From positions 1 through 10,325 of the forward strand of contig JBGSBR010000028.1 in NCBI GenBank assembly GCA_041730495.1: 10,325 bases of DNA, written 5' to 3'. A model generated the notes under the pieces. The model saw nothing but the letters and a program-made list of their open reading frames with translations, searched no databases and had not been told where the DNA came from. Source of the stretch: JBGSBR01 sp041730495. GTDB taxonomy: Bacteria > Patescibacteriota > Microgenomatia > UBA1406 > GWC2-37-13. Numbering within the stretch: position 1 is the first letter of the stretch; each line of letters begins with the position of its first letter. Below are positions 1 to 5,349 of this stretch, piece after piece. Made by a program: the position numbers and the translations under genes.

Positions 1-819
1 ATCGTCCCCGTGAATGGTAACTCACCTTTCCGGATCGGCACACGCGATTTCAATTCATTCTTCAAAGGTGCGATCGGTAAAGTAGCTATCTATAACTACG
101 AGCTTTCTCCATACCAAATACTTGAACATTACCAAAAAATGGTCCCACTCGTACCAGGTACTGCAAATCATATCCAAAATATCGGTCGCGTCAGTACCAA
201 AACAGCTGGCACTACGATGCAAATCACAGTCCCGAGTACAGTACCGACCGGTCATACACTGATAGCACGAGTACTGACAGATTACTCTGCGAGCGCGGCT
301 ACCATCACTGATAGTCGAGGTAATGTCTATACGCGTGATCGTACCGCTCCCAACACCGGTAATACGATGCGCGCCGCTATCTTCTCAAGTCCCATCACTA
401 CCGCTCTCCAAGCAGGAGACACTATCACAATAACCTCTCCCAGTGTGGCAGCTCGTACAGCTGTGATTGACGAGTTCTCAGGATTGCTTACCTCAAGCTT
501 CGTCGATCAACAAAACGGATCTTCAGGTTCAAGTACCACACCAGGCAGCAGTATCTCTATCACTACTACTCAAGCCAACGAGCTCATCGTAGGATTTGCA
601 GGTGTCGAAGGACCTGCAGAAGATGTCTTCAGTGAAGACTCACTGGGACAATACACCTCACTTTCTCGCGAAGGCACCGAAGGCGGGACTGATAATACGA
701 ATCTCACAAATAATAGTGCTTTCAAAAGTGTAAGCACTATAGGGACATATTCGTACAGGCCTACACTTGATCCAACCCGTAACTGGATCCTCTTCGTTGT
801 CTCTTATAAAGCACTCTAA
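1..819 (+). CDS. Surface/secreted protein, C-terminal part: end of a LamG-like domain plus Thr/Ser-rich beta domain (5' truncated by window)
   Basis: The frame is open to the left edge, so this is the end of a longer protein; the GTG at 10 is just an internal Val codon. The first ~50 residues (GAIGKVAIYNYELS, then a Tyr/His-containing helix) match the closing strand and helix of LamG/concanavalin A-like jelly-roll domains, which typically bind glycans or other surface ligands. About 210 residues follow that are rich in Thr, Ser and Gly with alternating hydrophobics, as in an all-beta extracellular domain: TVPSTVPTGHTLIARV near the start, ITDSRGNVYTRD in the middle, and NWILFVVSYKAL at the end. 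No sortase motif, C-terminal membrane helix or Lys-rich anchor is visible, so attachment would have to lie upstream or the protein is released. The gene is richer in G+C than the AT-rich GNAT gene at 7686-8198. The LamG call is fair; the identity of the C-terminal domain is not known to me. Confidence 0.75.
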   Translation: MVPVNGNSPFRIGTRDFNSFFKGAIGKVAIYNYELSPYQILEHYQKMVPLVPGTANHIQNIGRVSTKTAGTTMQITVPSTVPTGHTLIARVLTDYSASAATITDSRGNVYTRDRTAPNTGNTMRAAIFSSPITTALQAGDTITITSPSVAARTAVIDEFSGLLTSSFVDQQNGSSGSSTTPGSSISITTTQANELIVGFAGVEGPAEDVFSEDSLGQYTSLSREGTEGGTDNTNLTNNSAFKSVSTIGTYSYRPTLDPTRNWILFVVSYKAL

Positions 820-894
820 CTGCTGCTTCGAGCTCAATAGTACACACTCAGTAGGTATAAACTAGTACAAACATGCTCAATCTAGCTCTTCATT

Positions 895-903
895 TGATAT
901 AAT
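895..903 (+). promoter_or_regulatory. Extended -10 promoter of the 75-residue membrane protein gene
   Basis: TG at 895-896, one base, then a perfect TATAAT at 898-903 form a consensus extended -10. No good -35 lies 16-18 nt upstream, which the TG motif can compensate for. Transcription would start near 910, giving a leader of about 80 nt, the longest in this window. Confidence 0.65.
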
Positions 904-912
904 ACATGTGGA

Positions 913-949
913 AGTATTATAGGTCTATACAGCTGCTGTGTAGAATACT
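913..949 (+). promoter_or_regulatory. Hairpin at the 5' end of the predicted leader of the gene at 991
   Basis: The outer stem AGTATT (913-918) pairs with AATACT (944-949). After a 6-nt bulge on the 5' side, an inner 8-bp stem pairs 925-932 with 936-943 (one G-U pair) around a 3-nt loop. It begins within a few bases of the predicted transcription start. There is no U-tract after it, so it is not a terminator. Likely roles are 5'-end mRNA protection or a regulator site. It does not cover the Shine-Dalgarno at 981-985. Confidence 0.5.
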
Positions 950-990
950 AAATATTTCCGAAATTTTACATCGCCGAAACGGAGGTTCGA

Positions 991-1218
991 ATGGCTAGTA
1001 GCCAACACGTATGGGGACCAGATGAGTACCCCGATCATTCGCAACCTTCTCCGCCGCACTGGGGAAGGTTTTTTTACAAAGTAGTTTGTACAGGTGTACT
1101 CATCGGAACCATCTGGTTTGCTTTAACACTCCCAAACTTTTGGGCATTAGTGGTCATTTTGATCGCTGTGCTCATTTATAGTAAAGCGTTGAGAGCGAAG
1201 CTCACAACGTTTGACTAA
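991..1218 (+). CDS. Small two-helix membrane protein, unknown function
   Basis: A 75-residue protein. GGAGG at 981-985 sits 5 nt before the ATG, the only textbook Shine-Dalgarno in the window, which makes the start secure. The N-terminal ~25 residues are polar with several His and Pro (HVWGPDEYPDHSQPSPPHWG). Two hydrophobic segments follow at about 27-47 and 50-66, separated by a short Pro-Asn turn, and then a short basic tail (KALRAKL). That predicts a helical hairpin with a basic end likely in the cytoplasm. It stands alone, with its own promoter upstream and an 11-bp hairpin just after the stop. I do not recognise a family. It could be a small membrane-stress or holin-like protein, but there are no phage genes nearby and nothing visible supports a toxin. 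Confidence 0.75.
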   Translation: MASSQHVWGPDEYPDHSQPSPPHWGRFFYKVVCTGVLIGTIWFALTLPNFWALVVILIAVLIYSKALRAKLTTFD

Positions 1219-1237
1219 ACCATCCATCGGCGAAGAT

Positions 1238-1264
1238 GGAGGACTGGCCACAAGCCAGTCCTCC
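1238..1264. repeat. Perfect 11-bp inverted repeat (hairpin) after the membrane protein gene
   Basis: GGAGGACTGGC (1238-1248) and its exact complement (1254-1264) flank a 5-nt loop. Neither strand has a T-run after it, so it is not a classical Rho-independent terminator. It lies between the plus-strand gene ending at 1218 and the minus-strand unit ending at 1312, where a bidirectional 3'-end or RNA-stabilising hairpin would fit. A competing 6-bp hairpin (1223-1228 with 1235-1240) shares bases 1238-1240 with it. Confidence 0.6.
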
Positions 1265-1304
1265 ACTTCCACTACAATAGATACTTACTAAAGTTGTTTA
1301 TAAC

Positions 1305-1341
1305 AAAAAGCTTATCTTCCGAAGTACAGACCCAAGATAAA
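1305..1341 (-). terminator. Possible weak terminator of the VOC/membrane peptide unit
   Basis: On the minus strand TTATCTT (1340-1334) can pair with AAGATAA (1318-1312), which contains the stop codon of the 38-residue peptide. A GC dinucleotide and five T (1309-1305) follow. The stem is AT-rich and the loop is long (15 nt), so termination strength is doubtful. Confidence 0.3.
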
Positions 1342-1428
1342 CGTCACTACAGGAAGTGTGATAAATAAGAAGAGTGCGAGTTTTTTCGAAAACGGTGTGA
1401 CAGTGGTAAATTGTTTAGAAAGTTTCAT
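1312..1428 (-). CDS. 38-residue single-pass membrane peptide
   Basis: This frame is too short for a standard ORF cut-off. ATG at 1428-1426 overlaps the TGA of the upstream VOC gene (1427-1425) in an ATGA arrangement, which implies translational coupling. The peptide starts MKLSKQFTTVTPFSKKLALF, continues as one hydrophobic helix with a Pro-Val-Val kink (about residues 17-36) and ends Gly-Arg. Short peptides with an (F)TTVTP-x-SK-x-LA start followed by one membrane helix are, to my recollection, recurrent in CPR genomes; this would need a search to confirm. A helix with positive residues on its N-terminal side (K12-like KK pair) suggests an N-in topology. Function is unknown. The overlap, the coding-like composition and the match to a remembered pattern make it a probable real gene. 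Confidence 0.65.
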   Translation of the reverse strand: MKLSKQFTTVTPFSKKLALFLFITLPVVTFILGLYFGR

Positions 1429-2258
1429 GCAACTTTAATTAGTATCTCATGTTTCCACGGATCATGTAAAACGATGCCTTTCTCTACTTCTTTAAACCTA
1501 ATGTTTTCAGTTGTTAACTTCGTTTTTATATTTTCTAAATCTTCAGTATTGCTAAGCACCATCTCAAAACGTTTTAATCCATGAGACAGCGTGCGCTCTT
1601 TTGCACCATTACTTTCCCAGGTATTAAGTCCGATGTGGTGATGATACCCGTCGACCGAGATAAATAACGCACTTGGCATCTCGGCCATGATTTCAAACCC
1701 TAACGTATCAACATAGAATCGTTTTGCTGTATCGATATCGCCGACTTTGAGATGGACATGACCCATCTTGACTTCTGTTTCAGGTTCTTCAAGAACTATA
1801 TATTTACGCAGATACTCAACAGGATCGATATACAAAGTTGCCATCTTGATCTGTCCGTTTTCACGCTGCCATAGCGCACGATCACGATCAAAATATAACT
1901 CGATACCGTTGCCTTCTGGATCAGTGAAATAAAATGCTTCACTTACTAGATGATCGCCAGATCCAGAGAAATGCTGTGGCGAATGAGTCAGGATATGCTG
2001 TATCGTCCTGGCAAGTGTGCCACGAGACCCGAACACAATTGCAAAATGATATAGTCCCGCCTCTCCTTGAATACTCGAAGGGATAAGGTCATCATGATGT
2101 AATTCAAGTAATGCATGTTTCCCTTTGCCCAATACTATTTCTGTTTTCGATTCTGAAATAATATCTAGATTTACCACATTGTGATAAAAGTTTTTCATCA
2201 TCTCTAAATCTTTCACATACAGTGAAACATTCCCTATGACTAACGTTTGTGTATCCAT
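1425..2258 (-). CDS. CatE-like two-domain VOC/glyoxalase-fold protein (putative extradiol dioxygenase)
   Basis: A 277-residue protein with two VOC modules (about 6-123 and 164-275), the length and order of the catechol-2,3-dioxygenase-like CatE family (COG2514). Each module ends in a DPxx(N/H)-type hairpin (DPEGNGIELYF at 113-123; DPWKHEILIKV at 266-276). In the second module the three usual Fe(II)/metal ligand positions are filled: H167 in GHVHL, H208 in HHHIGL, and E271 in HEIL. In the first module the ligand position before VSLYV is Asn, so that half is probably structural, as in two-domain extradiol enzymes. The reaction would be ring cleavage of a catechol-like substrate. No other aromatic-degradation gene lies nearby, so the physiological substrate is open and a detoxification or resistance role is possible. 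The promoter leaves no leader, so translation would begin at the transcript's first codon. The next gene overlaps it by 4 nt. Confidence 0.8.
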   Translation of the reverse strand: MDTQTLVIGNVSLYVKDLEMMKNFYHNVVNLDIISESKTEIVLGKGKHALLELHHDDLIPSSIQGEAGLYHFAIVFGSRGTLARTIQHILTHSPQHFSGSGDHLVSEAFYFTDPEGNGIELYFDRDRALWQRENGQIKMATLYIDPVEYLRKYIVLEEPETEVKMGHVHLKVGDIDTAKRFYVDTLGFEIMAEMPSALFISVDGYHHHIGLNTWESNGAKERTLSHGLKRFEMVLSNTEDLENIKTKLTTENIRFKEVEKGIVLHDPWKHEILIKVA

Positions 2259-2264
2259 AGATCA

Positions 2265-2270
2265 ATTATA
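2265..2270 (-). promoter_or_regulatory. -10 box for the CatE-like gene; leaderless start
   Basis: TATAAT reads on the minus strand from 2270 to 2265, with 6 nt to the ATG at 2258, so the ATG is at the expected +1. The -35 position (around 2288-2293, TATACC) is poor and overlaps the -10 box of the divergent gene. Confidence 0.6.
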
Positions 2271-2289
2271 GTCGCTCTGTAAACTGAGG

Positions 2290-2295
2290 TATACT
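2290..2295 (+). promoter_or_regulatory. -10 box for the AlkZ-like gene; leaderless start
   Basis: TATACT lies 7 nt before the ATG at 2303. GAGGT at 2286-2290 is 12 nt from the ATG and overlaps the -10, so it is unlikely to act as a ribosome site. The -35 region coincides with the -10 of the divergent gene. Confidence 0.55.
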
Positions 2296-2302
2296 AAAAC
2301 CG

Positions 2303-3373
2303 ATGAAATATACAGATATCCCACACTTACGATTACAAAATCAACATATTACACAACCTATCTTTAAAACCGCTGAAGAAGTAGTCGCATATTTCGGCGC
2401 TATCCAATCTCAGGAATATGCTGGCGCTGTCTGGTCAGTAGCTCAAAGAACAACTGGAATCACAATTGACGATATTGATACTGCATTTAATGAAGGTCTT
2501 ATTCTCCGGACCCATGTCCTCCGTCCTACTTGGCATTTTGTTTCCCCTGAAAATATCCGTTGGATGTTACAACTCACTGGTCCACGAATCCAAAAGGTCA
2601 TGAACAGTTACTATAAAAAACTTGGACTTGATGAGAAAGAACTTCGTAAAACAGAATCAATAATTACGAGTGTTCTGGAAGGTGGGAAGTTTCTCACAAG
2701 AACTGAGCTTGCAATTGCTTTAGAAAAAGGTGGTATCGATACGAAAGCAGCGATGCGACTTGGATTTATCGTCGGAAACGCAGAACTAGAATCACTTATC
2801 TGCAGTGGACCGAAAAAAGGCAAACAACATACGTATGCTCTACTCGAAGAACGAGCACCCAAGACACCAAAAATTAGTAATGAAGAAGCTCATATCAAAC
2901 TACTTCGCCTATATCTTGAGAGTCATGGTCCAGCCACGCTCAAAGATTTCACCTGGTGGGCAGATCTGACCCTCGCAGAAACTCGTAAAGCAGCTGAATA
3001 TCTTAAACAAGAATTTGAAAAGGTAGAACTCGAAGGTAATGAATACTGGTATAAACCATATCAAAAAATTGATGTAAAACCATCACCTACTGCTTACTTA
3101 CTTTCTACATACGATGAACTCATCAGCTACGATAATCGTGACGCGATGGCTGGTCATTTCGATATGCAAAAATATAATAATTTATTTCAAAACATGATCA
3201 TCATTGACGGTCAGATCGTCGGCAACTGGAGACGAGAGATAAAGAAAAAAGCTATCACCATCTTGCCACATTTTTATAAACCTTTAACCAAAAAAGAGAT
3301 TGAAGCAATTCAAAAAGATGTACAACGCTTTGAAGAGTTTTGGAAAACAAAAACTATTTTTCAAGCTTCATGA
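2303..3373 (+). CDS. AlkZ/YcaQ-type winged-helix DNA glycosylase family protein (HTH_42)
   Basis: A 356-residue protein matching the winged-helix DNA-binding family HTH_42 (PF06224). Members studied in detail, AlkZ of Streptomyces and AlkX (YcaQ) of E. coli, are DNA glycosylases that remove bulky alkylated bases and unhook interstrand crosslinks. The catalytic motif of AlkZ-type enzymes, Q-x-Q, is present as Q35-S-Q37 in FGAIQSQEY; AlkX-type enzymes carry Q-x-D instead. The family's second hallmark (R-x-H/W-x-x-R-x-T-x-H) appears as RTHVLRPTWHFV at 69-80. A winged-helix-like segment follows at about 195-245 (HGPATLKDFTWWADLT), then the characteristic LLSTYDELISYDNR at 266-279. The length is normal for the family and the protein looks intact. 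It is divergent from the CatE-like gene through fully overlapping promoters. Which lesion it repairs cannot be read from sequence; self-resistance to a natural product is possible but there is no biosynthetic cluster here. Confidence 0.8.
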   Translation: MKYTDIPHLRLQNQHITQPIFKTAEEVVAYFGAIQSQEYAGAVWSVAQRTTGITIDDIDTAFNEGLILRTHVLRPTWHFVSPENIRWMLQLTGPRIQKVMNSYYKKLGLDEKELRKTESIITSVLEGGKFLTRTELAIALEKGGIDTKAAMRLGFIVGNAELESLICSGPKKGKQHTYALLEERAPKTPKISNEEAHIKLLRLYLESHGPATLKDFTWWADLTLAETRKAAEYLKQEFEKVELEGNEYWYKPYQKIDVKPSPTAYLLSTYDELISYDNRDAMAGHFDMQKYNNLFQNMIIIDGQIVGNWRREIKKKAITILPHFYKPLTKKEIEAIQKDVQRFEEFWKTKTIFQAS

Positions 3374-3375
3374 AA

Positions 3376-4035
3376 TCACTCTGTAAAGAGAACTGAATCC
3401 AATAGCTGTTGGAAATAGATTGTATTTTGTTCTTTGTTTTTATTAAAGGTTTCCCCTTGTACAGAACTAAACGCATAAACTAATCCGTCTTTGACCACAA
3501 CATAACTACCGCCTACGGGACTTAATGTTGCTGCACCTGAATCTTGAGCAGTAATCTTAACTCCAGGTACACCGCCGATAGTTACTTCTTCTATTTTTGG
3601 TGCTGGCATCATAACTGTTTCACCACCTGGATAGCCTATCTCTGTTTCTTTATCAATAGCTTTGATATAGTCTTCTAAGGTTTGAATATCTTTATTTTTA
3701 CTAACTTCTATAAGACCTAATCGCGCATCTGTAGCACTACGCTCCCATTGTTCATTGAAATCAATACTTTCGATCTTCCCATATCCAGGTTCAGCGAATA
3801 CATTACTGCCTTTTATTTCTTCATCAGTAGCGACACTGAATGGCCAACTAGCTGGATACTGAAATGAAAAATGAGCTTTTGAGCTAGTATAGGTTAAGTT
3901 TTGTGGTTCTGAGAGAGTTGTCGTTTGAGATTTAAAATACAGTTTATAGCCGACTAAACTCAAAACAACGCCTAAAACTAATACTAAATAAAAATTAGGT
4001 TTTTTGCTTACGACAGAATTTTTGGATTTTTTCAT
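3376..4035 (-). CDS. Membrane-anchored PsbP-like protein
   Basis: A 219-residue protein. A basic N-terminus (MKKSKNSVVSKK) and a single hydrophobic helix (about 15-34) without a lipobox Cys suggest an uncleaved N-terminal anchor with the rest outside the cytoplasm. The extracellular part begins after a Thr/Ser linker with FSFQYPASW (56-64), the signature opening of PsbP-like domains, and runs as an alpha/beta domain to the end, closing with a helix (YFQQLLDSVLF). The name comes from a photosystem II subunit, but this fold is widespread in non-photosynthetic bacteria and has no known general function. It follows the DUF1653 gene by 12 nt on the same strand, so it is probably the second gene of that transcript. 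Its stop codon is 2 nt from the convergent stop of the AlkZ-like gene, leaving no space for a terminator. Confidence 0.7.
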   Translation of the reverse strand: MKKSKNSVVSKKPNFYLVLVLGVVLSLVGYKLYFKSQTTTLSEPQNLTYTSSKAHFSFQYPASWPFSVATDEEIKGSNVFAEPGYGKIESIDFNEQWERSATDARLGLIEVSKNKDIQTLEDYIKAIDKETEIGYPGGETVMMPAPKIEEVTIGGVPGVKITAQDSGAATLSPVGGSYVVVKDGLVYAFSSVQGETFNKNKEQNTIYFQQLLDSVLFTE

Positions 4036-4047
4036 ATTATTATGATA

Positions 4048-4266
4048 CTACTTTTCTTTTATAAAATTAAACCGTGGTACGTACACACCATCGACTTCTA
4101 CATCTTCGATGAACATCGCAAGTGGTCGCACCCATAGTTTACTGCGCAGATTATCATACAACGCTTCGTACACGACCAGATCCTCAAGAGTTTCTGAATG
4201 TTTCGCTACGCCGATTACTTTGTAAAACTGTTTGTTTTTATAATGCTGATAGATGCCAAGTTTCAT
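4048..4266 (-). CDS. DUF1653 family protein
   Basis: A 72-residue cytoplasmic protein of the DUF1653 family (PF07866): it opens MKLGIYQHYKNKQFYKVIGV, with HSETLEDLVVYEALY in the middle and LWVRPLAMFIEDV followed by RFNFI at the end, covering the whole domain. The frame extends six codons upstream to an ATG at 4284, but that extension contains the promoter: TATACT (4278-4273) stands 6 nt before the ATG at 4266. I therefore place the start at 4266, which also gives the usual family N-terminus. The function of DUF1653 is not established; it is a small all-beta domain often encoded alone. It is divergent from the gene at 4317 and leads a probable two-gene transcript with the PsbP-like gene. Confidence 0.85.
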   Translation of the reverse strand: MKLGIYQHYKNKQFYKVIGVAKHSETLEDLVVYEALYDNLRSKLWVRPLAMFIEDVEVDGVYVPRFNFIKEK

Positions 4267-4272
4267 AGTCTG

Positions 4273-4278
4273 AGTATA
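4273..4278 (-). promoter_or_regulatory. -10 box for the DUF1653/PsbP-like unit; decides the start
   Basis: TATACT reads from 4278 to 4273 on the minus strand, 6 nt before the ATG at 4266. It would be inside the coding sequence if the upstream ATG at 4284 were used. No consensus -35 is seen. Confidence 0.6.
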
Positions 4279-4304
4279 AATCATCCAAAACCGCTTTTTT
4301 ACGA

Positions 4305-4310
4305 TATAAT
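4305..4310 (+). promoter_or_regulatory. -10 box for the helical protein gene; decides the start
   Basis: A perfect TATAAT directly abuts the ATG at 4311, so a transcript starting about 7 nt downstream cannot contain that codon. The second ATG, at 4317, is exactly 6 nt from the box and is the leaderless start. No consensus -35 is seen. Confidence 0.65.
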
Positions 4311-4316
4311 ATGTCC

Positions 4317-4631
4317 ATGACAGACATCTCAGTATTCCAAACCGAACTCAATGATTACTATGGCCGACTTGCAGTCGCATCTGACGAAGAAACAGAGTTA
4401 CTCTTGACTCATCTATTTCAGTTTGTCCTACAGAATTACGAAGACGGTGCAATTGATCTTGCAGCATTTGTGCACAGTATCGCAGTCACTATGCAGTTCC
4501 CACTAGCTAATACTGGTGCCTTTGAAGAGATCACCGAAATTGCTGCAGAACTTGAGTTACCTCCCACACACATCCCTGGTAATCCTCAAGAGATGACTGA
4601 GAAACTGGTGGCTTTGATCAAAGCGTTATAA
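4317..4631 (+). CDS. Small acidic helical protein, unknown function
   Basis: A 104-residue protein from the ATG at 4317, chosen because the promoter -10 abuts the earlier ATG at 4311. Composition suggests all-helical: amphipathic stretches such as DEETELLLTHLFQFVLQNY (about 23-41), AIDLAAFVHSIAVTMQF, FEEITEIAAELELP and a C-terminal TEKLVALIKAL. It is acidic, has no Cys, no membrane segment and no catalytic motif I recognise. The 3' end overlaps the 3' end of the convergent ATPase gene by 6 nt (4626-4631), so the two transcripts would be antisense to each other at their ends. It shares a 50-bp divergent promoter region with the DUF1653 gene. I do not recognise a family; a protein-protein interaction role is only a guess from its helical, acidic make-up. 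Confidence 0.7.
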   Translation: MTDISVFQTELNDYYGRLAVASDEETELLLTHLFQFVLQNYEDGAIDLAAFVHSIAVTMQFPLANTGAFEEITEIAAELELPPTHIPGNPQEMTEKLVALIKAL

Positions 4632-5279
4632 ACCTTCTAGCTGTAGTTGTCGAACAGCGGCAAATGGATCAGGAAGATTGGGAATATTTGGATCTACTGA
4701 CCTCATATAATCAATGATAAATTGCGCCCTCTCCTGTATTGGTAAAACTGGTACGTTAATCGGTTCATAACCTAAAAGTCTATTAGCATTCCCGATTGCA
4801 ATATGTATACGATTAGCTTGCTGTGCATCTTCGGTACGAGCATAGTTTTCTTCATATACATCCAATGGATCTAAAAGAAATACTCCTTGATATCTTTTTT
4901 TTACAACAGTTACGACATCACTAGAATTATCATTCTCCATCAGTGGTATCATACCCATATACGCAAAAGTGTCCGCATGTAATGATCTATCAAACAACAT
5001 TAATTCGTTAGCTGGTAGCATATCTTCCCGTTGTTCTTTCATTCTTAACACAGATATCTGAAATGCACGCTCGTTTGCTCTAATCTCTTCAATTGTTTTA
5101 CCCCAAAATATTCTTTCATCTATGTAATCTCCGGCCGCCTCAGTCATGATAGGATATCCTCTGAGTGCTAATGCTTTTAGTACCGTTGATTTACCAGTTG
5201 AAGGGCCGCCGGTTACAACCCACCAGTTTGTATGTATTAAATCTCTATATTCTGATCTATCTTTCCTTTCAATAGTCAT
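4626..5279 (-). CDS. AAA_28-type P-loop ATPase/kinase
   Basis: A 217-residue protein with a clear Walker A, GGPSTGKST (24-32), immediately after a short strand (WWVVT). EAAGDYI at 47-53 fits the region after helix 1 in AAA_28 (PF13521) proteins. LMLFDRSLHADTFAY (93-107) supplies the Walker B-like Asp97 with the adjacent Arg. VFLLDPLDVYEENYARTED (133-151) and GYEPINVPVLPIQERAQFII (170-189) are typical of the lid and final strand of this predicted-ATPase family, related to the kinase part of NadR. Substrate and product are unknown; phosphorylation of a small molecule or NTP-dependent signalling are the usual guesses. It is a single-gene unit with its own promoter upstream, and its last codons overlap the convergent gene by 6 nt. 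Confidence 0.75.
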   Translation of the reverse strand: MTIERKDRSEYRDLIHTNWWVVTGGPSTGKSTVLKALALRGYPIMTEAAGDYIDERIFWGKTIEEIRANERAFQISVLRMKEQREDMLPANELMLFDRSLHADTFAYMGMIPLMENDNSSDVVTVVKKRYQGVFLLDPLDVYEENYARTEDAQQANRIHIAIGNANRLLGYEPINVPVLPIQERAQFIIDYMRSVDPNIPNLPDPFAAVRQLQLEGL

Positions 5280-5290
5280 AGTTTGAAAGG

Positions 5291-5298
5291 ATTATAAC
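5291..5298 (-). promoter_or_regulatory. Extended -10 promoter of the AAA_28 ATPase gene
   Basis: On the minus strand TG, T and then TATAAT (5296-5291) form an extended -10 motif, with 11 nt to the ATG at 5279. The leader would be only about 4-5 nt and contains no Shine-Dalgarno. No good -35 is seen. Confidence 0.55.
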
Positions 5299-5349
5299 AC
5301 CAAAATATTTCATATATTAATGTTGTACTATAAATAATAGGAATTTTGA

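Noticed and set aside
1238..1264. Rho-independent terminator for the gene at 991-1218
   Set aside because: The stem is perfect but neither strand has a T-run after it, so I list it as a hairpin only.
991..1428. Toxin-antitoxin or holin-like pair formed by the two small membrane proteins
   Set aside because: They are on opposite strands in separate units, and neither has a recognisable toxin feature.
2286..2290. GAGGT as Shine-Dalgarno for the gene at 2303
   Set aside because: It is 12 nt from the ATG and overlaps the likely -10 box, so it would not be on the transcript.
2611..2862. Antisense reading frames of 60-85 codons inside larger genes (also at 55-255, 6534-6740, 6823-7151, 7125-7382, 8341-8559, 8873-9100 and 9571-9801)
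   Set aside because: They lie within confidently assigned genes, have no promoter or ribosome-site signature and give no recognisable protein.
3376..4035. A photosynthesis gene (PsbP)
   Set aside because: PsbP-like domains are widespread in non-photosynthetic bacteria and nothing else in the window relates to photosynthesis.
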